Positions 41,277 to 50,364 are shown, counted from the stretch's first letter. The stretch: DNA of 64,000 bases from Flavobacterium caeni (GCF_900101895.1 NZ_FMVF01000003.1:301258-365257), one strand, 5' to 3'. Translations and numbers: made by a program. The notes: generated by a model from the sequence alone, not told the origin.

Positions 41277-42530
41277 CTATAAGCTGCAGTTCCCGCCGAT
41301 AATTTGCGTTGCGTTCGGATTGAAAGCATTGCTGTAAATTTGGATTTCGGCAGCAACGCCATTTTGCTGCAACAGCGGCTGTAGTCCACAAAAGTTGACC
41401 AACGAAGCATTGCTGCTGACGATCAGGCTGCCATTGACTAGGTCTAGGTTACTCAGGCCATCCAAGTTGACCAATGCATCGCAGGAAGAAATCAGTAGTC
41501 GACCGTTGAGATTGCTCAAATGACCCAGAAAATCTACATTGGTAATCCAGTGGCTGTCCAACAATTTGAATTCCCCACCGACAGATTGCAGGTTGTTGAA
41601 CCCATCCACGTTCGTAACGTTCCCAAAATCCAGGTAAGCGAATCCGCCTATGGTGGTCAGTTGTTCGAACGATTGCCAGTTCAATAAGCTATTTCCCGTG
41701 CTGACGCCAAAAGACAATTCGACCGTGGCCAGCGCGTTGAGGCAACGGAATGTTGTTGTCGTGTTAGGGATGCCGATGCTGACCGAATCGGCGTTGGTGA
41801 TCAGGTTTAGGCAATCGATGCTGACCAAATTGGAATTCCATTGGATCACTATATTTTCGACGCCCGATTCGATGTTTTGAAGCCCATCCAATGTGGTTAG
41901 ACCGTCATTCCCTTCAATCGTCAGTGCGCCATTGATGGCCGTGATGCCCGACAATCCGTCGATGCTTTGTAAAGATTCATTTTGCCATACGCGAAGCCAA
42001 AAACCTACTTGCGTGACTTGTGACAGCCCGTCGACGTTTAACAACGACTCATTTCTAGAAACATCCAACGCGCCACCAATCGAGGTCACGTGTGCAAGTC
42101 CATCGAGCTGTTGCAGCAACGGATTATCCATGATGTATACCGCCTGGGCAACCGTCGTCAATTGGGAAAGCGCATCGATGTTTTCCAATCGAAAATTGCC
42201 GATGATGGTCAGCGCGCCCTGGTCAATCGACTGCAAGTGCTCCAAGCCGTGTAGTGTCTGCAAGTGCGTGTTGTGGCGTATCGAAAGCCCATTGACGAAA
42301 GTCAGGGTGTGTAGTCCCGAAAGGTCCAAAGGCGCATTGGCGCTCGAAATGTCTAAGTCTCCTGTGATCCCGATGTATTCGTGCGCGGCAAATGCGTCAA
42401 CTTCTTCTTGATTCGATAATCCTACGCTACCATAGTAAACGCTAGGATCGGTTGGAATAGGCTGGGGAACACTCGAATCGGAGGAACAGCCGAACAACAA
42501 CAATAGGACTGCGACAGCAAGGTTTTTCAT
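41277..42530 (-). CDS. Leucine-rich-repeat surface lipoprotein
   Basis: The ATG at 42530 (MKNLAVAVLLLLFGC) gives 417 residues; two further ATGs within four codons upstream are less likely. The lipobox is LLFGC with a Ser-rich linker (SSDSSVP). The body consists of about 14 irregular repeats of roughly 22-24 residues with the pattern L-x-x-L-x-x-L-x-x-I-x-G-x-L-x-I-x-x-N, like receptor-L or BspA-type leucine-rich repeats. It likely sits on the cell surface and binds proteins or glycans. Nothing ties it to the neighbours. Confidence 0.85.
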   Translation of the reverse strand: MKNLAVAVLLLLFGCSSDSSVPQPIPTDPSVYYGSVGLSNQEEVDAFAAHEYIGITGDLDISSANAPLDLSGLHTLTFVNGLSIRHNTHLQTLHGLEHLQSIDQGALTIIGNFRLENIDALSQLTTVAQAVYIMDNPLLQQLDGLAHVTSIGGALDVSRNESLLNVDGLSQVTQVGFWLRVWQNESLQSIDGLSGITAINGALTIEGNDGLTTLDGLQNIESGVENIVIQWNSNLVSIDCLNLITNADSVSIGIPNTTTTFRCLNALATVELSFGVSTGNSLLNWQSFEQLTTIGGFAYLDFGNVTNVDGFNNLQSVGGEFKLLDSHWITNVDFLGHLSNLNGRLLISSCDALVNLDGLSNLDLVNGSLIVSSNASLVNFCGLQPLLQQNGVAAEIQIYSNAFNPNATQIIGGNCSL

Positions 42531-42553
42531 CATAAGTATCATTTGAATAGCAC

Positions 42554-42561
42554 CAAAGATA
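42554..42561 (-). promoter_or_regulatory. -7 box for the LRR lipoprotein gene
   Basis: CAAAGATA on the + strand equals TATCTTTG, fitting TAnnTTTG, 23 bases before the ATG. The -33 element is not clear. Confidence 0.5.
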
Positions 42562-42634
42562 TCAAACTGACCACAAAAAATTAAACGAAGGCGAAAAATG
42601 AAAAAATAATGCTATTCCAATTCCACCAAATCCC

Positions 42635-42655
42635 TAAATTTGTTGGTTTACCAAC
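42635..42655 (+). promoter_or_regulatory. -7 box and small palindrome before acs
   Basis: TAAATTTG (42635-42642) fits TAnnTTTG. Directly after it GTTGG-TTTA-CCAAC (42642-42655) is a perfect 5-bp inverted repeat that could be a repressor site at the transcription start. The ATG is 11 bases further on. Confidence 0.5.
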
Positions 42656-42666
42656 CAAAAACCACC

Positions 42667-44577
42667 ATGAGCTACTACAAAATCGAAAACCTCGAGCAAT
42701 ATTTCAAGCATTACAACAAATCGATCCGCGAACCGCGTAAATTTTGGGGCAAGATCGCCGAAGAAAATTTCACTTGGTACCAGCAATGGGACAAAGTGGT
42801 CGAGTTCAATATGGCCGAGGCCGACATTAAGTGGTTCATGGGCGCCAAGGTCAACATCGTCAAGAATTGCATCGACCGGCATTTGGCGCGTAGGGGCAAC
42901 AAGACGGCGATTATTTTCGAGCCCAACGACCCCAAGGAACAAGCCCAGCACATCACCTATGCCGAGCTGCACCAGCGCGTCTGTAAGATGGCCAACGTGC
43001 TGCGCGACCAAGGCGTCGAAAAAGGCGACCGTGTGTGTATTTACCTTCCGATGATCCCTGAACTCGCGATTTCGGTGTTGGCGTGCGCGCGCATCGGGGC
43101 GATCCATTCGGTGGTTTTTGCAGGGTTTTCAGCATCGGCGGTGGCCACGCGCGTCAACGATTCCGACTGTAAAATGGTCGTCACGGCCGATGGCGGTTAC
43201 CGCGGCAACAAAACCATCGATCTCAAAGGCATCATCGACGAGGCTTTGCAAAACTGCCCCTCGGTTAAAAAGGTGCTCGTAGCCAAACGAACCAACACAG
43301 CAGTCAACATGCAGGAAGGCCGTGACCAATGGCTCCAGCCGTTGCTCGACGAGGCGTCGGACAACAACGTGGCCGAAATCATGGACGCCGAAGATCCTTT
43401 GTTCATCCTGTACACTTCGGGCTCTACCGGAAAACCCAAGGGCATGTTGCACACCACGGCGGGCTACATGGTGTACATTGGTTATACGTTCAAGAACATT
43501 TTCAACCACGAAGAAAACGATGTGTTTTGGTGTACGGCCGATATCGGTTGGATCACGGGCCATTCCTATATCGTTTACGGCCCGTTGCTCAACGGCGCGA
43601 CGACGGTTTTGTTCGAAGGCATTCCGTCGTATCCCGATTTCGGACGCTTTTGGGATGTAATCGACAAACATAAAGTTACGCAATTCTACACCGCACCAAC
43701 GGCCATCCGTGCGTTGGCCAAGGAAAACACCTCTTGGGTAGACCACCACGATTTGTCGTCGTTAAGACTGATCGGATCGGTGGGCGAACCCATCAACGAA
43801 GAAGCATGGCACTGGTACAACGACCATGTCGGCAAAAAGAAATGCCCAATCGTCGATACCTGGTGGCAAACCGAAACGGGCGGCGTGATGATTTCGCCGA
43901 TTCCGTTCGTGACACCTACAAAGCCTACCTATGCGACATTGCCGCTGCCGGGCATCCAACCGGTTTTGATGGACGAAACCCGCACCGAGATCGAGGGCAA
44001 CCAAGTGGTGGGCAGTTTGTGCATCAAATTCCCGTGGCCGTCCATTGCGCGAACCATTTGGGGCGACCACCAACGTTACAAAGACACTTATTTTTCTACG
44101 TTTCCGGGCAAATATTTTACAGGCGACGGCGCGTTGCGTGACGAAGTCGGCTATTACCGCATCACCGGCAGGGTAGACGATGTGGTCATCGTATCGGGCC
44201 ACAACCTTGGCACGGCGCCCATAGAAGATGCCATCAACGAGCATCCGGCGGTTGCCGAATCGGCCATTGTTGGGTTCCCGCACGACATCAAGGGCAATGC
44301 GTTGTACGGTTTCATCATCCTCAAGGAATATGGTGAATCGCGCGACCGCGACAACCTGCGCAACGAAATCAACCAGCACGTGTCGAGCCACATCGGGGCC
44401 ATCGCCAAACTCGACAAAATCCAGTTCGTTTCGGGACTTCCGAAAACGCGCTCGGGCAAGATCATGCGCCGCATCCTGCGCAAGATAGCCGAAGGCGATT
44501 TCTCGAACTTTGGCGACACGAGCACGTTGCTCAATCCCGAAATCGTCGAGGAAATCAAGAACGAACGGGTAGGGTAG
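42667..44577 (+). CDS. acs: Acetyl-CoA synthetase (AMP-forming)
   Basis: The ATG at 42667 (MSYYKIENLEQYFKHYNK) gives 636 residues. It is a complete AMP-forming acetate-CoA ligase: YTSGSTGKPKG (A3), WCTADIGWITGHSYI, DTWWQTETGG (A5), FTGDGALRDEVGYY and RVDDVVIVSGHNLGTA (A7/A8), and the catalytic, acetylatable Lys in TRSGKIMRR near the C-terminus. It makes acetyl-CoA from acetate. It precedes the type III PKS cluster by 79 bases on the same strand and could supply its acetyl units, but it may simply be the housekeeping Acs. Confidence 0.93.
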   Translation: MSYYKIENLEQYFKHYNKSIREPRKFWGKIAEENFTWYQQWDKVVEFNMAEADIKWFMGAKVNIVKNCIDRHLARRGNKTAIIFEPNDPKEQAQHITYAELHQRVCKMANVLRDQGVEKGDRVCIYLPMIPELAISVLACARIGAIHSVVFAGFSASAVATRVNDSDCKMVVTADGGYRGNKTIDLKGIIDEALQNCPSVKKVLVAKRTNTAVNMQEGRDQWLQPLLDEASDNNVAEIMDAEDPLFILYTSGSTGKPKGMLHTTAGYMVYIGYTFKNIFNHEENDVFWCTADIGWITGHSYIVYGPLLNGATTVLFEGIPSYPDFGRFWDVIDKHKVTQFYTAPTAIRALAKENTSWVDHHDLSSLRLIGSVGEPINEEAWHWYNDHVGKKKCPIVDTWWQTETGGVMISPIPFVTPTKPTYATLPLPGIQPVLMDETRTEIEGNQVVGSLCIKFPWPSIARTIWGDHQRYKDTYFSTFPGKYFTGDGALRDEVGYYRITGRVDDVVIVSGHNLGTAPIEDAINEHPAVAESAIVGFPHDIKGNALYGFIILKEYGESRDRDNLRNEINQHVSSHIGAIAKLDKIQFVSGLPKTRSGKIMRRILRKIAEGDFSNFGDTSTLLNPEIVEEIKNERVG

Positions 44578-44656
44578 CGGCTCCCGTATCAAATTATGTA
44601 AACTTTTGCGTTTATTTACAACACGCAGTCGGCGCGAAATGTCTATTTTCGTAGGT

Positions 44657-45787
44657 ATGGAAGCAAACCAAACCGTAATCATTGCCGGCGGCGGCCTGGC
44701 CGGACTCACGAGCGCGCTGCATCTGGCCAAGATGGGCATTGGCGTGACGCTCATCGACAAGGCGGATTTCCCAAGACATAAGGTTTGTGGCGAATACATC
44801 TCGAAGGAGGTGCTTCCGTATTTCGATTGGCTGGGCGTAGACGTGACGCATTTGCATCCGACCCACATTTCCAAGATCGATTTTTCGACCCATTCGGGTG
44901 CCCTGCTAAAAGGCGATTTGCCGTTGGGCGGATTTGGCGTAAGCCGCTATGCCCTTGACCATTATTTGTACAGCAAGGCGATCGAACGCGGTTGCGAAAT
45001 CGTCAAGGAAAACATCACGTCCATCGATTTTTTAGACAATTCGTTTAACGTTTCGTTGTCCGACGGCCGCGTATTGCAATCGAAAGTGGTGCTCGGTGCG
45101 TTTGGGAAGCGGTCGAATCTCGATCAAAAAATGCAGCGGCGGTTTATGGCCAAAAAGTCGCCGTGGTTGGCGGTTAAGGGTCATTTCGAAGGCATTTTTT
45201 CAGACGATGTTGTAGGGCTCCACAACTTCACGGGTGGCTACTGCGGCGTGTCGAAGGTCGAAAACAACCGCATCAACATTTGTTACCTTGCCGACTTCGC
45301 GACGTTCAAACAATACCGGAATATAGAAGAATACCAACAAAATGTGCTGTATCGGAATCCTGTATTGCAAAGTATTTTTGAAGAGGCCACGCCTGTATTC
45401 GACAAGCCCATGACCATCAGCCAGATTTCGTTCGACAAAAAACCTTGCGTAGAAAATCACATCCTGATGATAGGCGACACGGCGGGGCTCATCCATCCGC
45501 TTTGCGGCAACGGGATGGCCATGGCGATCCACAGCGCCAAGATTGCCTCGGAACACGTGGTGCGTTACATGAATAACGAAATTACGCGTACGCAAATGGA
45601 ACACGGATATAACCAAACCTGGAACCGCTTGTTCAAATCGCGGATGCAGGCGGGGCGTTGGCTCGGGCATTTGTTCCAAAGGCAAAAAACATCGGAATGG
45701 GCCCTGCGTTTGGTGGCCTTTTTCCCGTCGCTTTTTCCCAAAATCATCCGGCTTACGCACGGCAAACCCATTCCTGTACCATGTTGA
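44657..45787 (+). CDS. FAD-dependent oxidoreductase, geranylgeranyl-reductase/UbiH-like, first gene of T3PKS cluster
   Basis: The ATG at 44657 gives 376 residues. The FAD-binding motif AGGGLAGLTSALHLAKMG follows at the N-terminus, then DKADFPRHKVCGEYIS, where the Cys-Gly-Glu pattern is typical of the geranylgeranyl-reductase branch, and a second FAD motif MIGDTAGLIHPLCGNGMAMA. In phenolic-lipid clusters such as Streptomyces srsABC a flavoprotein hydroxylase converts the polyketide phenol to a quinone, and this protein may play that role or reduce double bonds. Its stop overlaps the start of the methyltransferase by seven bases. Confidence 0.85.
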   Translation: MEANQTVIIAGGGLAGLTSALHLAKMGIGVTLIDKADFPRHKVCGEYISKEVLPYFDWLGVDVTHLHPTHISKIDFSTHSGALLKGDLPLGGFGVSRYALDHYLYSKAIERGCEIVKENITSIDFLDNSFNVSLSDGRVLQSKVVLGAFGKRSNLDQKMQRRFMAKKSPWLAVKGHFEGIFSDDVVGLHNFTGGYCGVSKVENNRINICYLADFATFKQYRNIEEYQQNVLYRNPVLQSIFEEATPVFDKPMTISQISFDKKPCVENHILMIGDTAGLIHPLCGNGMAMAIHSAKIASEHVVRYMNNEITRTQMEHGYNQTWNRLFKSRMQAGRWLGHLFQRQKTSEWALRLVAFFPSLFPKIIRLTHGKPIPVPC

Positions 45788-46491
45788 TCGATACCACTAC
45801 ACGAACCGACGCGCCCGAAATCATGGACGATTTCTCGATGCAGGGCAAGGAGTTGCGCGACACGCTCGACCAGATTGCCCGTATCAACCGTTTGCTTGGC
45901 GGTAACAGGATTACCGTAGACGGCGTCAAGAAGTTGCTTTCAAAGTTCCCGAAGGATTACGAGATCACGCTGGTTGATTTGGGTTGTGGTAACGGCGACA
46001 TGCTGCGCGCCCTGAGCGATTACGGCTACCGCAAAAATTGGCGTTTCAAGTTGATTGGTATAGATGCCAATCCCGATACGGTGAGGTATGCGCGCGAATT
46101 GTCGGCTTCGTACCCTAACATCGGTTACCAGACCATCGATATTTTTAGCGCCGATTTCGAATCATTGGAGTACGATATTGCGCTGTGTACATTGACGTTA
46201 CATCACTTTAACGAAAGTGAAATTTTATATTTGATGCGGTTGCTCAAAAGCAAGATCACGGTCGGTATCGTCGTCAACGACTTGCATCGGAACGCTTTGG
46301 CCTACCGGCTGTTCCAGTTGGTGGGTTGGTTGTTTCGGCTCAAGCCGATGCCCAGAAACGACGGGCTGGTGTCCATCCTTCGCGGATTCAAACGCACCGA
46401 ACTCAGCACTTTCAGCCAAAAATTAAATCTCAACGCCAATATCCGTTGGAAATGGGCCTTCCGCTACCAATGGATCATTTCTAAAATATGA
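45781..46491 (+). CDS. SAM-dependent methyltransferase of the T3PKS cluster
   Basis: The start ATG at 45781 lies within the end of the flavoprotein gene, giving 236 residues. The SAM-binding core VDLGCGNGDML is followed by a motif II-type GIDANPDTVRYA, IALCTLTLHHFNE as post-II and a C-terminal hydrophobic segment. It is of the UbiE/class I type with unknown acceptor. Given the neighbours it probably methylates the polyketide product, on carbon or oxygen. It overlaps the type III PKS gene by ATGA. Confidence 0.85.
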   Translation: MLIDTTTRTDAPEIMDDFSMQGKELRDTLDQIARINRLLGGNRITVDGVKKLLSKFPKDYEITLVDLGCGNGDMLRALSDYGYRKNWRFKLIGIDANPDTVRYARELSASYPNIGYQTIDIFSADFESLEYDIALCTLTLHHFNESEILYLMRLLKSKITVGIVVNDLHRNALAYRLFQLVGWLFRLKPMPRNDGLVSILRGFKRTELSTFSQKLNLNANIRWKWAFRYQWIISKI

Positions 46492-47540
46492 GTGTAAAAA
46501 TCATTTCGGTTGCCAAGCAATTGCCGGACTACTCGCGCGATACCCAAGACATCATCCCGTTGTTGGACGGCTGGCTCGATGGTCAGGAAGATCGTTTTGT
46601 GCGCAAAGTCAAGAAGATTTTCGAAGGTGCGGCCGTCGACAAACGGTATTCGATCATGGAACCGACCGATGTTTTTACCGCCACATCGTTCGAACAAAAA
46701 AACGAGATCTATGCCCGCGAAGCCATCCGTTTGGGCGAAAAGGTACTCACCAAGGCACTCGACAAGGCAGGCTGGGAACCCGATATGCTCGACTACATCA
46801 TCACCGTGAGTTGTACGGGCATCATGATTCCGTCGCTTGACGCCTACCTGATCAACAAACTGCAGTTGCGACAGGACATCGTTAGGCTTCCGGTGACCGA
46901 GATGGGTTGCGCCGCCGGGGTTTCGGGCATCATCTATGCCAAGAACTTTCTGAAGGCCAATCCAGGCAAACGCGCCGCAGTGATTGCGGTCGAAAGCCCG
47001 ACGGCCACGTTTCAGCTCGATGACTATTCGATGGCCAACATTGTGAGCGCGGCCATTTTTGGCGACGGCGCGGCCTGTGCGCTATTGTCTTCGGACGAGT
47101 CCGATTTTGGGCCCGAAGTCGTGGCCGAGGAGATGTACCATTTTTACGAAAACGAACACATGATGGGGTTCAAGCTGACCAATTCGGGGTTGCAGATGGT
47201 ACTCGACGTAGACGTACCCGAGACGATTGCGTCGCATTTTCCCGACATCATCCATCCGTTCCTTGAAAAGCAACGACTCGAAATTGCCGACATCGATCAT
47301 TTGATTTTTCATCCAGGCGGCAAAAAAATCATCCAATTGGTCGAAGGTTTGTTCGCCGACCTCGGGAAAAACATCAACGCCACCAAGGAAATCCTCAAAT
47401 TGTACGGCAACATGTCGAGCGCCACGGTGCTCTATGTGCTCGAAGATGTCATGAAAGCGCAACCAGAACCCGGCGAAAAAGGACTAATGCTGAGTTTTGG
47501 TCCCGGATTTTCGGCCCAACGTGTACTGCTGCAATGGTAA
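46488..47540 (+). CDS. Type III polyketide synthase (chalcone/stilbene-synthase-like)
   Basis: A 350-residue homodimer-type ketosynthase with the Cys-His-Asn triad of type III PKS: C141 in TEMGCAAGVSG, H275 in LIFHPGGKK and N308 in LYGNMSSATVLYVL. It extends an acyl starter with malonyl-CoA and cyclises the chain to a resorcinol, pyrone or related ring. Length and motifs are standard. The surrounding acyl-carrier-protein genes suggest an ACP-linked or unusual acyl starter rather than CoA esters. DarB-type KAS III enzymes of flexirubin synthesis lack this pattern, so this is not a flexirubin cluster. Confidence 0.92.
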   Translation: MSVKIISVAKQLPDYSRDTQDIIPLLDGWLDGQEDRFVRKVKKIFEGAAVDKRYSIMEPTDVFTATSFEQKNEIYAREAIRLGEKVLTKALDKAGWEPDMLDYIITVSCTGIMIPSLDAYLINKLQLRQDIVRLPVTEMGCAAGVSGIIYAKNFLKANPGKRAAVIAVESPTATFQLDDYSMANIVSAAIFGDGAACALLSSDESDFGPEVVAEEMYHFYENEHMMGFKLTNSGLQMVLDVDVPETIASHFPDIIHPFLEKQRLEIADIDHLIFHPGGKKIIQLVEGLFADLGKNINATKEILKLYGNMSSATVLYVLEDVMKAQPEPGEKGLMLSFGPGFSAQRVLLQW

Positions 47541-47989
47541 AGAACAACGACCAAATCCTTGAAAAGCTGCCTTATGGCCGACCGTTTCTTTTTGTAGATG
47601 CGATCGAATCCATTGACGAAAATGGCGTGCGCGGCCATTATACACTGGACAAAGACGCCGATTTTTACAAAGGTCATTTTAAGGGACATCCCGTCACGCC
47701 CGGTGTCATCCTGACCGAAATCATGGCACAGATTGGCGTGGTTTGTCTGGGTATTTTTCTGTTGGACGACGCGTCGCGATCGGCGGTTTCGGTGGCCCTG
47801 ACGTCTACGCAAATCGAGTTTTTGAAACCGGTTTATCCCGGCGAGAAAGTGACCGTGGTTTCACAAAAAAAATACTTCCGGTTCGGGAAGCTAAAATGTA
47901 CTGTAACAATAACGAATGCTGCCGGAATCGAAGTGTGTACGGGTGAAATAGCGGGTATGGTAGTTCCTAAAATGCAACATCATGAATAG
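47534..47989 (+). CDS. FabZ/FabA-like 3-hydroxyacyl-ACP dehydratase
   Basis: A 151-residue hotdog protein with the FabZ active-site sequence FYKGHFKGHPVTPGVILTEI, containing the catalytic His (GHF) and downstream Glu (TEIMAQ). The gene starts inside the last seven bases of the type III PKS gene. In this cluster it could dehydrate 3-hydroxyacyl-ACP intermediates in a short dedicated chain, which would need a ketoreductase supplied elsewhere. Its own stop overlaps the next gene by eight bases. Confidence 0.88.
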   Translation: MVKNNDQILEKLPYGRPFLFVDAIESIDENGVRGHYTLDKDADFYKGHFKGHPVTPGVILTEIMAQIGVVCLGIFLLDDASRSAVSVALTSTQIEFLKPVYPGEKVTVVSQKKYFRFGKLKCTVTITNAAGIEVCTGEIAGMVVPKMQHHE

Positions 47990-49250
47990 GCGCGTGGTCA
48001 TCACGGGATTGGGAATCGTGGCCCCGAATGGAGTAGGGCTAGATGCATTTTTGCGGGCCATCCAAAACGGCGCATCGGGTATTCGGTTCGACCAACAACT
48101 CGCCGACTTACAGTTCTCGTGTCAAATCTCGGCCACGCCACAAATTCCCGACGAGCAAAAACGCGACTATTTTTCGGAACTCGAACTGCGCAATTTTAAC
48201 GCAAGCGGGATTTTGTACGGCGTCATGGCGGGCATCGATGCGTGGAAAGACGCGGGGCTGGCCATCACAGAAACCGATTCACCCGATTGGGACAGCGGCG
48301 CCATATTCGGCTCGGGCACCTCGGGCATCGACAAATTTCGCGAGTGTATTTACAAAATAGACGACCTGCAAACCCGAAGACTCGGCAGTACCGCCGTTGC
48401 GCAAACCATGAACAGCGGCGTAAGCGCCTACCTGGGCGGCAAATTGGGGCTCGGGAACATCGTGACGACCAATTCATCGGCGTGTACCACGGGAACCGAA
48501 GCCCTACTCATGGCGTTCGAACGGATCCAGTCGGGGAGGGCCAAACGCATTTTGGCGGGCGCCACAAGCGATTCGGGACCGTACATTTGGGGTGGTTTCG
48601 ACGCCATGAAGGTTTGCGCGTTCAAATACAACGACCGTCCCGAACAAGGCTCAAGACCCATGAGCGAGACGGCGGCCGGGTTTGTTCCGGGCAGCGGCGC
48701 GGGTGCTTTGTTGCTCGAAGATTTGGACGCGGCATTGGATCGTGGTGCACGTATCTATGGCGAGGTTCTGGGCGGAAACGTCAATTCGGGCGGGCAACGC
48801 GGCGAAGGCACCATGACGGCACCTAATCCCGAGGCGGTGCAGCGCTGCATACGCGATGCGATGGCAAACGTGGGGGTAGATGCGCGTCAGATCGACAAAA
48901 TCAACGGACACCTGACGGCCACGGCAAAGGACAGTCTTGAGATACAAAATTGGAGCGCGGCTTTGAACAGGCGCGGGGCCGATTTTCCGTACATCAATTC
49001 GCTCAAGTCGATGGTAGGGCATTGCTTGTCGGCCGCGGGCGCTGTAGAAAGCGTGGCGTCGGTACTGGAATTGTACCACGGCTTTGTTTTTCCGAACCGC
49101 AACTGCGAAGACCTGCACCCCGAAATCGCCGAAATGATCGACGGTTCGAAGATCCCGCAACGCATGGTCAAAACGCCGCTGGAGATTGTGGCCAAGGCGA
49201 GTTTTGGTTTTGGCGATGTCAACGGATGTGTTATCTTTAAAAAATATTAG
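47982..49250 (+). CDS. Beta-ketoacyl-ACP synthase II (FabF-like)
   Basis: A 422-residue condensing enzyme with the Cys-His-His set of KAS I/II: NSSACTTGTEAL for the nucleophile Cys, INGHLTATAKDSLE with the first His, and SLKSMVGHCLSAAGAVES with the Lys and second His. This is the elongation type, not the KAS III type. It is probably a cluster-specific enzyme that builds an acyl chain on the ACP two genes downstream. The gene starts inside the dehydratase gene and is followed directly by the VOC gene. Confidence 0.9.
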   Translation: MNRRVVITGLGIVAPNGVGLDAFLRAIQNGASGIRFDQQLADLQFSCQISATPQIPDEQKRDYFSELELRNFNASGILYGVMAGIDAWKDAGLAITETDSPDWDSGAIFGSGTSGIDKFRECIYKIDDLQTRRLGSTAVAQTMNSGVSAYLGGKLGLGNIVTTNSSACTTGTEALLMAFERIQSGRAKRILAGATSDSGPYIWGGFDAMKVCAFKYNDRPEQGSRPMSETAAGFVPGSGAGALLLEDLDAALDRGARIYGEVLGGNVNSGGQRGEGTMTAPNPEAVQRCIRDAMANVGVDARQIDKINGHLTATAKDSLEIQNWSAALNRRGADFPYINSLKSMVGHCLSAAGAVESVASVLELYHGFVFPNRNCEDLHPEIAEMIDGSKIPQRMVKTPLEIVAKASFGFGDVNGCVIFKKY

Positions 49251-49628
49251 ATGAAGCTACGTGTTGCCCGTCATACTGCCCATATTCAGCCGTTGATCGA
49301 TTTCTATTGCGGGCTGCTCGATCTGGAAATCCTTGGGGAATTCCATGACCACGACGGCTACGATGGCGTGTTCATCGGCAACCGAGGGCAGGACTGGCAT
49401 TTGGAGTTTACCGTATCGGACGAAGCACCGGTCCACCAGCCCGATCACGACGACTTGCTCGTGTTTTATGCCGAGAGCGAGGCCGAGTTCCATCACCTGA
49501 CCGAACAATTCCACAACCGAAATATTCCCGAAGTCGAAGCCAACAATCCGTATTGGCGCGAAAAAGGGAAAACGTATACCGATCCTGACGGTTTCAGGAT
49601 AGTCATTTCAAAAGCACATTATGAATAG
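49251..49628 (+). CDS. VOC/glyoxalase-like protein of the T3PKS cluster
   Basis: 125 residues of the vicinal-oxygen-chelate fold: an N-terminal HTAHIQPLIDFYCGLLDLEILGE-like beta-alpha unit split here for brevity, WHLEFTV, and a C-terminal KTYTDPDGFRIVISK strand. Glu/His positions suit a metal site, but the exact ligands are unsure. It starts at the first base after the ketosynthase stop and overlaps the ACP gene by eight bases. VOC proteins in clusters often act as dioxygenases, isomerases or self-resistance factors. Confidence 0.8.
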   Translation: MKLRVARHTAHIQPLIDFYCGLLDLEILGEFHDHDGYDGVFIGNRGQDWHLEFTVSDEAPVHQPDHDDLLVFYAESEAEFHHLTEQFHNRNIPEVEANNPYWREKGKTYTDPDGFRIVISKAHYE

Positions 49629-49875
49629 GGAACAAGCCATTGCGCAGTTAAAAGCCATCATCAAGCCGTATGTCAAAGACAGTCAGGCGCTCGAAAACCT
49701 GTCGGAACAAACCGATTTCATCAAGGACCTCAAGATCAACTCGGCCAACTTGGTCGACATTGTGTTGGATATCGAAGAAGCGTTCGGCATTGTCATCGAC
49801 AACGAATCGATGGAGCAAATGCTCGATGTCAAGACGGCACTCTCGATCATCGAAAGCAAATCGGCCGAAAAATGA
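49621..49875 (+). CDS. Acyl carrier protein
   Basis: 84 residues, acidic, four-helix pattern typical of ACP. The phosphopantetheine-accepting Ser is S41 in LKINSANLVDIVLDIEE; the usual DSL is here NSA, a variation seen in specialised ACPs. It overlaps the VOC and PPTase genes and so belongs to the polyketide/fatty-acid unit. It would carry the growing acyl chain between the ketosynthase, dehydratase and perhaps the type III PKS. Confidence 0.88.
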   Translation: MNREQAIAQLKAIIKPYVKDSQALENLSEQTDFIKDLKINSANLVDIVLDIEEAFGIVIDNESMEQMLDVKTALSIIESKSAEK

Positions 49876-50348
49876 TCGGCAACGACGTCATCGATTTGAC
49901 TTTGGCGGCCAAGGAAAGCAATTGGCGCCGCAAAGGCTTTTTGCAAAAAATATTTACCGAATCGGAACAAAGGCGTATCCAAACTGCTGCCCATCCTGAC
50001 CTGATGGTGTGGAACCTGTGGAGTCGAAAAGAAGCGGCTTATAAGATTTACAACAGGGAAACCGGCATTCGTACATTCAACCCGTTGCGTTTGGAATGCA
50101 CGCTATCGGATGACTACAACGGGGCAGTGACAATCGACGGCAGGACTTACCAAACCCGAACCACTTTTGATTTGGAACGCATGGATACCGTGGCCGTTTC
50201 GAATCCCGATTATTGGCCTCTTGTGTTAGACCTTGCCCGTACCGATGTCGAAAAAAAAGAAGGATTGCCGTACCGACGCGGCGACAAAACACCGGCTTCG
50301 GTTTCGCATCATGGCCGTTTTGAAAAAATAGTTGGATTTAACTATTGA
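49872..50348 (+). CDS. 4'-phosphopantetheinyl transferase
   Basis: A 158-residue protein of the AcpT/Sfp-like superfamily. Family motifs are MIGNDVIDL (Mg2+-binding Asp) and WNLWSRKEAAYKIYNR (WSxKEAxxK). It attaches the phosphopantetheine arm of CoA to the ACP, whose gene it overlaps by four bases. The end of the cluster is marked by a short AT-rich hairpin and the convergent exonuclease gene. Confidence 0.9.
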   Translation: MIGNDVIDLTLAAKESNWRRKGFLQKIFTESEQRRIQTAAHPDLMVWNLWSRKEAAYKIYNRETGIRTFNPLRLECTLSDDYNGAVTIDGRTYQTRTTFDLERMDTVAVSNPDYWPLVLDLARTDVEKKEGLPYRRGDKTPASVSHHGRFEKIVGFNY

Positions 50349-50362
50349 TTTAAAAATCAATA
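50343..50362. terminator. Weak AT-rich hairpin between convergent genes
   Basis: TATTGATTT and AAATCAATA form a 9-bp stem around two bases; it overlaps the PPTase stop region and faces the exonuclease gene end. It may act as a weak bidirectional terminator. Confidence 0.4.
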
Positions 50363-50364
50363 TT

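Noticed and set aside
44657..50348. Considered a flexirubin/dialkylresorcinol cluster.
   Set aside because: The condensing enzyme has the type III PKS Cys-His-Asn triad, and DarA/DarB-like, acyltransferase and MMPL exporter genes typical for flexirubin are absent.
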